Assembly (NCBI GenBank): GCA_016718275.1
Contig: JADKEA010000006.1
Coordinates: 1-64,000, forward strand
DNA length: 64,000 nucleotides
Direction of reading: 5' to 3'
Source: Candidatus Villigracilis affinis
GTDB lineage: Bacteria; Chloroflexota; Anaerolineae; Anaerolineales; Villigracilaceae
Positions 1 to 8,033 of the stretch are shown here, piece by piece (position 1 is the stretch's first letter; each line of letters starts with the position of its first letter). Under the pieces are notes generated by a model that saw only the letters and a list, made by a program, of their open reading frames with translations, had not been told where the DNA came from and searched no databases. The position numbers were made by a program, and so were the translations under genes.

Positions 1-2
1 TT

Positions 3-98
3 AAGAAACTTGTAAACGATGGCTGGCAATCGACGGGGCGCGGGGAAGAGTGGTATAGCGAAAGATTTAGACGCAAAGTTAGAAAGAATGTGGTTTAG
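3..98 (+). CDS. C-terminal fragment of an unidentified protein (cut by window edge)
   Basis: The first 96 bases stay open in one frame and end in TAG, giving a charged C-terminal tail (...GRGEEWYSERFRRKVRKNVV). The composition, rich in Trp, Tyr, Arg and Lys, looks like the tail of a real protein. There is too little to name a family. It is followed after about 85 bases by the first attC-like element, so it could be the gene of the upstream cassette. Confidence 0.3.
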   Translation, partial: KKLVNDGWQSTGRGEEWYSERFRRKVRKNVV

Positions 99-183
99 TA
101 TTGCCAAAAACCCAGGTTTATGTAATAAATTGCCCTGTGGTAGTAATACCTCTTTCAATCAAGATGCTTGCGCAACAAAAAAC

Positions 184-313
184 GCCCAACACAGCGTGCA
201 CCTGACGCTGGGGATTCTGCGCACATCCCAAGCAGTTTTCCACGCCTTAGCATTTTTCCAGTTGGACGGCTTCGCCGTCCCCGCCCCAGCGCAGGTAACG
301 CAAACCGTTGGGC
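184..313 (+). repeat. attC-like element 1 (complete, imperfect inverted repeat)
   Basis: The element starts with GCCCAAC and ends with GTTGGGC, which are perfectly complementary and fit the integron attC outer core sites RYYYAAC and GTTRRRY. Just inside, ACCTGACGCTGGGG (left) pairs with CCCCAGCGCAGGT (right) except for one extra base on the left strand. Between them lies a mismatched spacer. Complementary arms, an unpaired spacer and an extrahelical base in a 130-nt element are typical of attC sites. No integrase gene lies in the window, so the assignment is by structure only. Confidence 0.6.
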
Positions 314-339
314 AGTTCCTTGCAAATCACAGGTAGTTA

Positions 340-882
340 ATGAACATTGTTGAATCTAAATTTCAAGAATTGCATGGCGTAGTTTGCTGGAAAGTAAATT
401 GGGATGCCAACCTCAACTTAAGCATGAATTTCGGGCAACCCTCTTTGAGTATTCGTGAACCGCGAAAAGTGAAATCAAGTAGCAAAAAGATGAGTGATTC
501 TTTCAAGTACAGAAGTGTAGCTCTGCATGGGGAATGGTTTTTCTGGATATTAAATGGTTATTGGAAAGTTTCCATAAAAGATTATGACGAAGTGACAGGT
601 GATACTTCATACAAAAGAAAAAACATGGCTCTTACTCGTTTAGATGGTCAAAAATTAATTCATGCCAGTGTTGATCCACAAACATCGACAACGCGATTGG
701 ATTTCGACCTCGGTGCTATACTGTCCATTCGACGAATAAGCATAAAAAACGATGGGGATATTTGGTCTCTTTATAAACCCGATAATTCTGTTTTGTCTGT
801 GCGTGGTGATGGGAAATACAGCGATGATCCCGGCGAGACCGAATCTGGGAAAAGTAATTGGAAACCCATTGTCACTTTATGA
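340..882 (+). CDS. hypothetical protein, 180 aa, cassette-type gene
   Basis: An intact 180-residue frame begins at ATG 340 without a strong ribosome binding site. The protein is soluble-looking, with no signal peptide or membrane segment. The C-terminal third carries a patterned stretch (FDLGAILSIRRI, then WSLYKPDNSVLSVRGDGKYS) typical of a small beta-rich domain. I do not recognise the family. It lies exactly between two attC-like elements (184-313 and 892-1017), as a one-gene mobile cassette would, and in the same orientation as the neighbouring cassette genes. Confidence 0.6.
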   Translation: MNIVESKFQELHGVVCWKVNWDANLNLSMNFGQPSLSIREPRKVKSSSKKMSDSFKYRSVALHGEWFFWILNGYWKVSIKDYDEVTGDTSYKRKNMALTRLDGQKLIHASVDPQTSTTRLDFDLGAILSIRRISIKNDGDIWSLYKPDNSVLSVRGDGKYSDDPGETESGKSNWKPIVTL

Positions 883-891
883 ACAAAAACT

Positions 892-1017
892 GCCTAACAC
901 CGCGTGCACTGGACAGGTGGGATTCGTCCGCATTTTCAAGCATTTTCCCAGCTTCGAGTTTATACTGCTCCCAGGCAGAGTCCACGCCCACCCACAAGGC
1001 AGCAACAACCATTTGGC
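892..1017 (+). repeat. attC-like element 2 (degenerate right end)
   Basis: It starts with GCCTAAC followed by ACCGCGTGCA, close to the left arm of element 1 (GCCCAAC then ACAGCGTGCA). The right end is decayed (CCATTTGGC in place of GTTRGGC), but the preceding CCCAC...GGCAGC...AACAACC resembles the right arm of element 1. It begins 10 bases after the stop of the upstream gene, the usual place for an attC site in a gene cassette. Confidence 0.45.
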
Positions 1018-1074
1018 ACACCAGTGCACAACAAAAGTCACAAGTAAGACAAAGAAAATTCAAAAGGGAAAAGT

Positions 1075-2358
1075 ATGAAACAAAAAGTTATCTTTTTTAT
1101 TATCGCAATCATTTTGACGGCTTGTTCTTCAAATCCTTCTATTACATCAACTGAAGTTCCATCAGTCGAACCTTCCAAGACTACTATTGCTACCCTACCA
1201 GCATTACCCACAAACACATCCGAACCATCCCCCACCGTCACGCCTATTCCAATAGGCGGGGGACAATTGCTCGTTGCATTTTATGCATCTGGCAATTGCG
1301 GCTCGTGTATCATAATCGGAGATTTTTTCACGGGGGAGGTTTTGTTCAAAATACCCCTCTCGGCAGACTATCAAACTGGAAATATTTTCTGGTCTCCTGA
1401 TGGAAAAAATATTCTTTATTCCGACCCCGCCACATCCAGGATGAATGTTCTTTTGTTCAATTTGGAAACAGGAAAATCTAAAAAATTAGGCGATTATCCA
1501 CCCAAAGGCGGCACACCAGAAATAATAAATTCCCTAAAATATGTTAAATGGTCATACGACAGCGAATACGTCATGTATGATGTGCTTTGGGAAGACGGTC
1601 AACTTCAAAAATCTTATTTTTCTACAAAAGATGGGACATCCAATTCTTATGAAAGCGGGTTTACTAACTGGTTTCCCGATAGCAGAACAATGTTTTCAAT
1701 TTATGGCGGCAAAGATTCATACAACGTAGAGTCCGCAACATTCGCGCCTGTATCTACGGGCATATTAAGTAAATTTAATGCCGTACAGGTTCTGCAAGAT
1801 TTTATTATCTTGGAAAAGGATAAGGCAAAGATATCAGCCATTCCATTTCCGTCAAACTGGAATGACGCACTTGCTTGGCAATATGACACGCTCAATTCAC
1901 AAATTGTTACTCTCGCTACACTTTCCAAAGAAATAAAAAACGGGAAAATTCACGTTTCAATTGCCGAAAAAGTCAGCGATAATAAAATCGTTCTAATTGG
2001 ATATGTAACTATTTCAGATCAAATTTCATACTTTATGAAACTGATTGATTTACAAAACCTGCCTGCCGAGATACAACCAGATGATATTTTTCAAGAATGG
2101 GGTGATATGCCGCTTATTGTCTCGCACGACGGAAAGTATTACTTAAAAAGTTTTTGTACTTTTATAGAAAAATGCCCAAATTACAGCCCAAACTACAAAG
2201 ATGGGATTGTCAGGGGGTGGGGATTTCAGGTTGTAAGTTTTGATGGTGTTGAACAAGCACTTCCAACAAATTTGTCTCAATTTAAAGAAGTGACAAAAGT
2301 ATTTATCTTTAGCACCAGCAATGGCTTGCCAGGCGGAATCGCTTTTTATTGGAAGTAA
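1075..2358 (+). CDS. secreted lipoprotein with beta-propeller-like (TolB/WD40-type) body
   Basis: The start at ATG 1075 is preceded by AAAAGGGAAAAG, a usable ribosome binding site. Residues 1-17 form a lipoprotein signal peptide ending in the lipobox LTAC (Cys17), followed by a Ser/Thr/Pro-rich linker (about 20-60). The rest (427 aa in all) has repeated propeller-like phrases such as FWSPDGKNILYSD and VKWSYDSEYVMYD, as in TolB-type six-bladed propellers. It is therefore probably an outer-face lipoprotein with a binding role. No catalytic signature is visible. It lies between attC-like elements. Confidence 0.65.
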   Translation: MKQKVIFFIIAIILTACSSNPSITSTEVPSVEPSKTTIATLPALPTNTSEPSPTVTPIPIGGGQLLVAFYASGNCGSCIIIGDFFTGEVLFKIPLSADYQTGNIFWSPDGKNILYSDPATSRMNVLLFNLETGKSKKLGDYPPKGGTPEIINSLKYVKWSYDSEYVMYDVLWEDGQLQKSYFSTKDGTSNSYESGFTNWFPDSRTMFSIYGGKDSYNVESATFAPVSTGILSKFNAVQVLQDFIILEKDKAKISAIPFPSNWNDALAWQYDTLNSQIVTLATLSKEIKNGKIHVSIAEKVSDNKIVLIGYVTISDQISYFMKLIDLQNLPAEIQPDDIFQEWGDMPLIVSHDGKYYLKSFCTFIEKCPNYSPNYKDGIVRGWGFQVVSFDGVEQALPTNLSQFKEVTKVFIFSTSNGLPGGIAFYWK

Positions 2359-2360
2359 TA

Positions 2361-2394
2361 CCCGCCCCAGCGCAGGTAACACCAACTGTTAAGC
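2361..2394 (+). repeat. attC-like right arm, copy 3
   Basis: This copy begins with the same 20 bases as 280-299 in element 1 (CCCGCCCCAGCGCAGGTAAC), continues with ACCAACT and ends in GTTAAGC, which fits GTTRRRY. It starts 2 bases after the stop codon of the lipoprotein gene. No matching left arm is present, so this may be a junction left after deletion or cassette loss. Confidence 0.5.
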
Positions 2395-2498
2395 ACGCCC
2401 CTTGTGCAACGGAATACAATCATTGCATAATAATTTTTTATGTTTAAAAGTCGCTAATTCAAGGACTAAATACTTACATTCTAAACAAGGGGGGGGGT

Positions 2499-2955
2499 AT
2501 GAAAAAGTCTATCGTAATCTTGTTAGTGGTTATTCTCTCTGCTTGTAGTAATTTACCAATCTCTAATACTCCTCAACGCCTCTTACTTTTCCCGTTACCA
2601 ATACATCCATCCCACTACCGCAGACAGCTCTAAAAAATATCTACAACAATTCAAAATATGGATATTCATTAAATTATCCAGATACTTACAATATCATTGT
2701 TGTAAGCGATGAGTATGTCGAGATTGGAAGCAAAATTACGGTTGAGGTCATGACTGTAGACCCAACTGCACCTCGTGGAGATGATGGCTCCATTCCAGGC
2801 ACAAAACGTTTTTTGCACGATATCAAGAAAACGAGATGAGGAATATATTGTCTACCAACAAGTTTACTATTCTCAAGATAGACTCATCACAAACTAAGAG
2901 AAATTGGCTTTCATTTGTATGCATTGCACAGTGATCCAACAATCAAAAGCCACCT
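2499..2955 (+). pseudogene. broken lipoprotein gene (several frameshifts)
   Basis: An ATG at 2499, just after a G-run that may act as ribosome binding site, opens a lipoprotein signal peptide with lipobox LSAC (Cys16). The frame then breaks after about 44 codons. The continuation in another frame reads ALKNIYNNSKYGYSLNYPDTY, a pattern common in PsbP-like or DUF-type lipoproteins. At least two further shifts follow (near 2835 and 2900) before HLYALHSDPTIKSHL. The frames join into one plausible protein of about 150 residues, so the gene is decayed. Confidence 0.6.
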
Positions 2956-2968
2956 AACACAGCGCATA
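2952..2968 (+). repeat. attC-like left arm, copy 4
   Basis: ACCTAAC followed by ACAGCGCA matches the left arms at 184 (GCCCAAC, ACAGCGTGCA) and 892 (GCCTAAC, ACCGCGTGCA) and fits RYYYAAC. A convincing right arm is not seen before the next gene at 3168. The stretch 2960-3167 holds no other gene. Confidence 0.35.
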
Positions 2969-3167
2969 CTAGGCCCTTCGACAAGCTCAGGGCAGGCTGC
3001 TGGGGACATCAAGTTGAGAGTATCCACTTTTATTCCCTCAAATCAGGTCAATAATTGCTCCTGCCCCCCAAGTGGTGGAGTTCAACACTCCCCGGTCGAT
3101 GGATGCGGACGAGAAGTGTCTATTGTATGATCATATTGAATAACACATAACCCAAAAGGAGTGTAAT

Positions 3168-3500
3168 ATGAGCATATTTACTGATATCTTCAACAAAATT
3201 CTTGGAAAGATCAAAGGCTTGGTTCCCGGTGCCAATACCATATCCGATGTTAACCTTACTGCCGAACTCGATAAACTGGCAAAGGGCAGTGGTCTTGAAT
3301 GGAAAACTTCCGTTATCGATTTTTTGAAGTTGATCGGCGCAAACAGCAGCAGGGAAAACCGAGATGCACTGGCAACCGAGTTGGGTGTTGACGCTAGTTT
3401 TAAAAGCGGAAGCGCAGAAAAAAACGAGTCGCTACGAAAAGCTCTCTTCAAGAAAATTGCCGCAAATGGCGGGAATATCCCCGGTTCACTTTTAGATTAA
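3168..3500 (+). CDS. DUF3597 family protein
   Basis: The 110-residue protein starts at ATG 3168 behind a good AAAAGGAG site. The N-terminus MSIFTDIFNKILG, the central LEWKTSVIDFLKLIGANSS and the C-terminus KIAANGGNIPGSLLD match the DUF3597 family, small proteins of unknown function with a C-terminal helical bundle reminiscent of LysM-associated modules. Length is close to that of short family members. It is a single-gene unit followed by a hairpin at 3543. Confidence 0.75.
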   Translation: MSIFTDIFNKILGKIKGLVPGANTISDVNLTAELDKLAKGSGLEWKTSVIDFLKLIGANSSRENRDALATELGVDASFKSGSAEKNESLRKALFKKIAANGGNIPGSLLD

Positions 3501-3542
3501 AAACAAAGATATTCTTCAGCTTGTCTGCTTCTCAAAAAAATA

Positions 3543-3567
3543 CCCGCCTTTATGAGGCGGGCATTTT
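3543..3567 (+). terminator. hairpin after DUF3597 gene
   Basis: CCCGCCT (3543-3549) pairs with AGGCGGG (3555-3561) around a 5-base loop and is followed by CATTTTC. The T-tract is short, so termination is probable but not certain. Confidence 0.45.
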
Positions 3568-3604
3568 CGTGTTTACAGGGTGCTTTTACTTCAAACTGAC
3601 GGGA

Positions 3605-3633
3605 GGGGGGGGGGGGGCGGGGGGGGGGGGGGG
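3605..3633 (+). repeat. long poly-G tract
   Basis: Thirteen G (3605-3617), one C, then fifteen G (3619-3633) form an almost pure G-run in non-coding sequence. It could fold as a G-quadruplex, or it could be an assembly or sequencing artefact. It lies between the DUF3597 hairpin and an attC-like right arm. Confidence 0.7.
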
Positions 3634-3675
3634 TGGCCCACTGCGCGCGCCCACAAACCCACTCCAGTGTCACAA

Positions 3676-3711
3676 CCCGCAGGGCAGGTTCGCGAATGCA
3701 AACCGTTAGCC
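3676..3711 (+). repeat. attC-like right arm, copy 5
   Basis: CCCGCAGGGCAGGT, a variant spacer, then GCAAACC and GTTAGCC closely follow the right arm of element 1 (CCCGCCCC..GCAGGT..GCAAACC GTTGGGC). The last heptamer departs from GTTRRRY at one base. Confidence 0.4.
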
Positions 3712-3733
3712 TGCCCGTGCCAAATAGAGCTGC

Positions 3734-3761
3734 TTGAAAAGCAAAAAAAATATACTAAAAT
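3734..3761 (+). promoter_or_regulatory. possible sigma70 promoter before the nucleotidyltransferase relic
   Basis: TTGAAA (3734-3739), a 16-base A-rich spacer and TAAAAT (3756-3761) lie 36 bases before the ATG at 3798. The A-rich context makes chance matches likely. Confidence 0.3.
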
Positions 3762-3797
3762 AGTTATTAAAAGGGATTTTGCAAAAGGAACAATCCC

Positions 3798-4064
3798 ATG
3801 ATTGAGTTGCATTACCTCAGTACACTTCGCAAAATTTGCGCCCAATTGAACGATTGTCAGAACAGTTGGGTTGTTACAGGAAGTTTAGGAATGGCTTTGC
3901 AAGGCGTGGATATTGAAGTCCACGACATAGACATTCAGACCAACCCGCATGGGGCCCATGGAATGGTTCATTTCTCAGCTTCCAAATAGATACGCTCTTA
4001 CTTTGGCTCTTTAGAAATAGATGGCATCAAGGTCGAAATCATGAGTGATATTCAAAATTGTTAG
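3798..4064 (+). pseudogene. truncated nucleotidyltransferase-like gene
   Basis: The ATG at 3798 sits behind AAAAGGAAC. The N-terminus (SWVVTGSLGMALQGV, then DIDIQTN) has the Gly-Ser and Asp-x-Asp pattern of minimal nucleotidyltransferase domains. After about 62 codons the frame ends, and another frame continues with IRSYFGSLEIDGIKVEIMSD, typical of the same family, then stops. Residues between the two parts and the C-terminal half are missing, so the gene carries an internal deletion, a frameshift and a truncation. Confidence 0.6.
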
Positions 4065-4100
4065 TAAAGACACATATCAACTTTACAAAGGATTCCTTGC

Positions 4101-4613
4101 TTGAACTCAAAACTCACTCTCGTTAAACATCGTCTTGCAAAAACGCCAGTCATTACCAGCGACAGGCTCACTCTAAAAGAAATCGAGTCCCATGACGTTG
4201 CTTCAATAGTGGATATATCGGTATATAACGGCGTCTTCGCGACGAATACAACGGAAGCCATTAATGTCCTCGAACAGATCAACGTTGACGTTAGGAATGG
4301 CAAATCGCTGCATTGGGGCATCTTCTTGAAAGACTCATCCGAACTTGCAGGAACTTGCGGTTATTATCGCGGGTTCGACCGAAACAAAGGTGAAATTGGC
4401 TATATTTTACGCCCCTTGTATCGCGGTCTCGGCATTATGACCGAAGCAGTCAAACTCATTGTCGCTTTTGGGTTTGACACATTGAAACTAGATACTATCA
4501 TTGCATACACCAGTCCTACAAACTCAGAGTCCATGGCTGTTCTGCAGAGAGCAGGTTTTAAAAAGGTAAAAAGCAAACATGCCGATCTTAAATTCGAACG
4601 ACACCATCCTTAA
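4101..4613 (+). CDS. GNAT family N-acetyltransferase (RimJ/RimL type)
   Basis: The 170-residue frame opens at TTG 4101 (no ATG is available upstream of the conserved start) behind AAAGGA. It reads ITSDRLTLKEIESHD, the typical start of ribosomal-protein-Ala or small-molecule acetyltransferases, followed by GTCGYYRGFDRNKGEIGYIL, the acetyl-CoA loop region LYRGLGIMTEA and ESMAVLQRAGFKKV. These cover the whole GNAT_3 fold. The substrate cannot be read from sequence. It is a single gene in the cassette-rich zone, where acetyltransferases are frequent cargo. Confidence 0.8.
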   Translation: MNSKLTLVKHRLAKTPVITSDRLTLKEIESHDVASIVDISVYNGVFATNTTEAINVLEQINVDVRNGKSLHWGIFLKDSSELAGTCGYYRGFDRNKGEIGYILRPLYRGLGIMTEAVKLIVAFGFDTLKLDTIIAYTSPTNSESMAVLQRAGFKKVKSKHADLKFERHHP

Positions 4614-4672
4614 CAAACCTTTGTTGGCATTTTCTACGCGTCAGCCGTTTTCCTATAACATGGACAAAGAAA

Positions 4673-5635
4673 ATGAAGATCCTTCCAACCACACCCGATC
4701 ATTACCCAGGAATTGCTACGCTCTACAATTCTGTTGACCCGGAGCTACACCTCTCCGCTTCGGATTTCATTGAGGGAGACCGATTGCGTGACCCAAAATT
4801 CAAGACTCAGCGCTGGGTTGCCATCGAGAAAGATGAGGTCATTGGGGCAGGTTATTTCACACAGTCCAATTGGTTCGCCCACCCTCAAAAATTCATGATT
4901 TGGATTGGAGTGCACCCCAAGCATCAGAAAGGTGGCATTGGCTCCGCGCTTTACGAAACCATCATGCAGGGGCTACAGCAATTCGATCCTCTAGCAATAC
5001 GAACCCGCACAACCGAAGACCGCCCCCAAAGTATCCGTTTTCTGAAAAAGCGCAGTTTTCAAGAGGTCATCCGCGATGTTCCTTCCGAACTAAATGTTCA
5101 AACCTTTGACCCGACTCACTTCGCAGGGTTGGAGGATCGTTTTCGAGATAATGGCATCGAAATCAAAACACTCTCGGAGTTGGAAAATGACCCCGAACGA
5201 AATCAAAAACTGTACGATCTAGATTGGGAAATCAGCCTGAGTGTGCCGGGAGATCTGGCAGCTGGCATCGGACGAAGAGGACTTGAAAAGTATGTCGAAT
5301 ATGCCATCACAGGACCTTCTGCTCTTCCAGAAGGTTTTTTTGTCGCGACAAAAGGGGAAGAATTCATTGGTCTGAGTCATCTTTTATTATCCGAAAAAAA
5401 TGTTTCCCTTTATCAAGGCTTGACGGGGGTTAAACCTCAATATCGGCACCAAGGAATTGGGTTGGCGATGAAAATACGGGCAATCGCATATGCCCAGTCT
5501 AGTGGGTACGTCCTCATCAAGGCGGAGAATGACGCCAAAAACAAACCGATGCTGGCTATGAATGAAAAAATAGGCTATGTACGGAAGCCCGCTTTAATTA
5601 CCTTTGAAAAACAATGGCAACTCACGGAAAAATAA
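4673..5635 (+). CDS. tandem-domain GNAT acetyltransferase
   Basis: The 320-residue protein holds two GNAT domains. The N-terminal domain (about 1-150) has the acetyl-CoA loop HPKHQKGGIGSALYE. The C-terminal domain (about 155-320) has VKPQYRHQGIGLAMKIRAI and ends with NEKIGYVRKPA. Double GNATs of this shape occur in Firmicutes and Chloroflexi and are often annotated as aminoglycoside- or mycothiol-type acetyltransferases, but the substrate here is unknown. The gene follows the previous GNAT by 59 bases and is followed by an attC-like right arm. Confidence 0.8.
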   Translation: MKILPTTPDHYPGIATLYNSVDPELHLSASDFIEGDRLRDPKFKTQRWVAIEKDEVIGAGYFTQSNWFAHPQKFMIWIGVHPKHQKGGIGSALYETIMQGLQQFDPLAIRTRTTEDRPQSIRFLKKRSFQEVIRDVPSELNVQTFDPTHFAGLEDRFRDNGIEIKTLSELENDPERNQKLYDLDWEISLSVPGDLAAGIGRRGLEKYVEYAITGPSALPEGFFVATKGEEFIGLSHLLLSEKNVSLYQGLTGVKPQYRHQGIGLAMKIRAIAYAQSSGYVLIKAENDAKNKPMLAMNEKIGYVRKPALITFEKQWQLTEK

Positions 5636-5726
5636 CCGAGGCTTGACCAGTATCCCAAAAGTACATCACTCTCAATGATTCGTACGCCAAAGAATATTCC
5701 ATATAATGAGCTTTATCCACATCCAC

Positions 5727-5756
5727 CCGCTTTGCAAGTAACACAAACTGTTGGCT
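5727..5756 (+). repeat. attC-like right arm, copy 6
   Basis: CCCGCTTTGCAAGTAAC, then ACAAACT and GTTGGCT, follows the same template as the arms at 280 and 2361 (GCAGGTAAC, then GCAAACC or ACCAACT, then GTTRRRY-like). It lies in the non-coding stretch 5636-5811 between the double GNAT and CPBP genes. Confidence 0.45.
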
Positions 5757-5811
5757 GCCAAAGGACTATAATTAACGGACAATAAGGCGAAAATCAACAA
5801 GAGGAATCCAA

Positions 5812-6654
5812 ATGCAAAAAATGGGCATGCAAATATTATGGTCTGTTCTCTATGGGATACTTGGAGGTTTGATTTTTCTCTTGGGTCTAAACTTTTTGAA
5901 ATCAATTCCCGAGAAATTTCAAGATATTTACAAGATCGGTTTGCCAATCCCCTTTCTGATTATGTATTTCTTATCGCAAAGATATCTTCCAAATCAAAAA
6001 AACGTTTTCTGGGCTTTTTTCCTGGTTTCTATGGGCTGGATGTTGGATTTCTACCTGACTGGAAGATTTAAAGATCTATTTTCCTTGAACGCCAAAGAAT
6101 TATCAGGCTTTGCATACACAATGGTAATCAGTACATTACTGGTTTCCCTGCCGGTGATCAGTGGCTGGTTGATTTCAAATCAAGAACTATCCACAATTTA
6201 TCTTCAATGGAGTGAGGGGAATTGGGGAATTATTGTTGGCCTCATAGGATTTTTACTCCTTGGCGGATTTGGAGTCTTACAAGCATTAGGCCAGGGTTTG
6301 GAAACCAAGGTAATTGGAGCAGCAATTCCAATGATGTTAGTTTTTAGCCTTGCAAACGGATTTAGGGAAGAACTAGTGTATCGGGCAATATTCTTAAAAA
6401 GTTTCCAAGAAAACATCGGCGTTATCGCCGCCGTATTTGTGACAACATTGGTATTTACTCTAGCGCACATCGATGTCAGCTACACACCAGCCAATTTAAT
6501 TATCTTCACGATCGCGTTAGTTATGATTGGCGTTATCGGCAGTCTGATAATGATAAAAACTGGAAGCCTGATTGGGGCCGTACTCTTTCATGCTGGAGCA
6601 GATGTAGCGCTAATTATCGATTTGCTGTCATCTCATCAATTAATACTAAAGTAA
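5812..6654 (+). CDS. CPBP family intramembrane metalloprotease
   Basis: The 280-residue protein starts at ATG 5812 behind AAGAGGAA. It has about eight hydrophobic segments. The CPBP/Abi signature is complete: Glu186-Glu187 in FREELVYRAIF, His219 in FTLAHID, and His260 in VLFHAGADV, which together form the metal-dependent active site of CAAX-processing-like bacterial proteases. Such proteins process membrane peptides or act in bacteriocin self-immunity. Here it is a lone gene inside the cassette zone, so an immunity or stress role is possible. Confidence 0.8.
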   Translation: MQKMGMQILWSVLYGILGGLIFLLGLNFLKSIPEKFQDIYKIGLPIPFLIMYFLSQRYLPNQKNVFWAFFLVSMGWMLDFYLTGRFKDLFSLNAKELSGFAYTMVISTLLVSLPVISGWLISNQELSTIYLQWSEGNWGIIVGLIGFLLLGGFGVLQALGQGLETKVIGAAIPMMLVFSLANGFREELVYRAIFLKSFQENIGVIAAVFVTTLVFTLAHIDVSYTPANLIIFTIALVMIGVIGSLIMIKTGSLIGAVLFHAGADVALIIDLLSSHQLILK

Positions 6655-6891
6655 GTTCTTATTTTTTACATCTTATGGTTACGATACAGGACTAACAAGC
6701 AGAGCCTAGGTCCACTCACCTCTTTCGTGGGCGTAAGGCGCTCATCACTCGGCTTCAGGTGAGATTAAAAGACCATCATATTTGGGGGTTGCAAAAATGC
6801 AGTTTTCCGATTTAGAATGCGAATCTATAATTGCCTATACCAACAAATAACGCAGGTTATAAACGCCATCAACATTTCAAGGAGAAGTTTT

Positions 6892-7343
6892 ATGACATCC
6901 GTCCAAGCAGACATTGCAACACTAAGTACTCTCAACAAGCGTTTCATTCACAACTTTGTCACAAATGATGTTTCATCACATAACGCCATCCTGCATCCCT
7001 TATTTAGAACCATTGACACACAGGGCGGCCACATGGACCGTGCTTCATACTTAGAGGAATGGGCAACGGTTTTGACCCTGGTGTCATAACATATTGGGAT
7101 ATGCGCGACGAGCGAATTACTCTGATAGGGGATGTTGCACTAGTGAGCGCCACAAACAGATGGACTCGAGTCCGCAGCGATGTAGAAATTCAAGGAATGA
7201 CATGCTACACGGACACTTATATCCGTGCTGGAGAAACCTGGCTGTGCATTCTCGCGCAACTCACATCGGTAGCGCCTCAAAACTACCCACCTGATGAAAC
7301 TATCATTGTCAAATATCTGCACGGAGTACTCCAGTCGTCATAG
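6892..7343 (+). pseudogene. frameshifted DUF4440/SnoaL-like (NTF2-fold) protein
   Basis: The ATG at 6892 follows AAGGAGAAG. The first frame gives about 65 residues to EEWATV. The second, overlapping frame from about 7062 continues GFDPGVITYWDMRDERITL and VALVSATNRWTRV to the stop at 7343. The joint WATGFDPGVI matches the conserved core of this NTF2-fold family, so one G is missing near 7071 (ACGGTTTT for ACGGGTTTT). Repaired, the protein would be about 150 residues, the normal length. The missing base may be a sequencing error. Confidence 0.65.
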
Positions 7344-7366
7344 CAGGTAAACACAAGCCATTAGCC
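7342..7366 (+). repeat. attC-like right arm, copy 7 (degenerate)
   Basis: AGCAGGTAA ACACAAGCC ATTAGCC overlaps the last codon of the DUF4440 gene and resembles the other right arms (GCAGGTAAC, rCaAACC, GTTrgcc). The G of GTTRRRY is lost. This is the last recognisable copy. No further copies are seen after 7.4 kb. Confidence 0.3.
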
Positions 7367-7428
7367 TGTTTGATTTTCATACTCAACTCAACAAAGAAGC
7401 AGTTTTTTGTTTTTAATATGCAATCGCC

Positions 7429-7923
7429 ATGAGTAATCAAAATATCGTAATTCCGTTAAAGCGGTTCCTGCTCGTCGAACAATGCCCTGCATCCTGGAAA
7501 GGCCTGGATCTATATCTACTACGAGACGAAAACGTCGTATTCTATGTTGGCCAATCTTTTCTTGCCTTTGCCCGCGTCTGGGAACATTTGATCAGTGGTT
7601 TCAAAGGCCACTCAATGGTTGGCCGTTTTGTCTGGTGTAATTGGCCAAAATCAATGAGCTTTACGATCGAATTATTGAGTTCACAATCCGAGCAATTCAG
7701 TGTTGTCAGAAATGAATTAAATGCTTCTGAGCGGTTACTTATCCAGCGCTGGTCACCCTGCCTCAATATATCGCACAACAGTCAACAAACGCCTTTGCCT
7801 GATTCTTATTTACCGCCTAATGCTCCATTCAGGCGCAGAAGAAGCCTGAATATGCTAATCCTTGAGGCAGAGCGAGTGGTAAAGGCAGAAGATACACAAC
7901 TTTGGTTACAGGATTTAAAATAG
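7429..7923 (+). CDS. GIY-YIG-like domain protein
   Basis: In this 164-residue protein, residues about 25-60 read LDLYLLRDENVVFYVGQS and ARVWEHL, matching the GIY-YIG fold pattern (Y-L-x-R, Y-V-G-x-S, then an Arg and His helix). A later NASERLLIQRWSPCLNI matches the Glu plus P-x-x-N end of the nuclease core. Such domains are found in repair and mobile endonucleases. The first Gly-Ile-Tyr is reduced to LYL, so catalytic competence is unclear. The C-terminus (about 120-164) is a basic tail. Confidence 0.55.
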   Translation: MSNQNIVIPLKRFLLVEQCPASWKGLDLYLLRDENVVFYVGQSFLAFARVWEHLISGFKGHSMVGRFVWCNWPKSMSFTIELLSSQSEQFSVVRNELNASERLLIQRWSPCLNISHNSQQTPLPDSYLPPNAPFRRRRSLNMLILEAERVVKAEDTQLWLQDLK

Positions 7924-8033
7924 CACCCTCTGCAACCCACAGCAGTGCCCAGATGATGAAAGTGGAATTCGCCGCGTTTTTAGTCAATTCAAGCCGCTGA
8001 CGTTGATAATTTACGAAAAAGGATCCAACAAAT

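Noticed and set aside
19..336. A 105-codon frame at the left edge
   Set aside because: It runs through the attC-like element and has no family resemblance; the other frame ending at 98 looks more protein-like.
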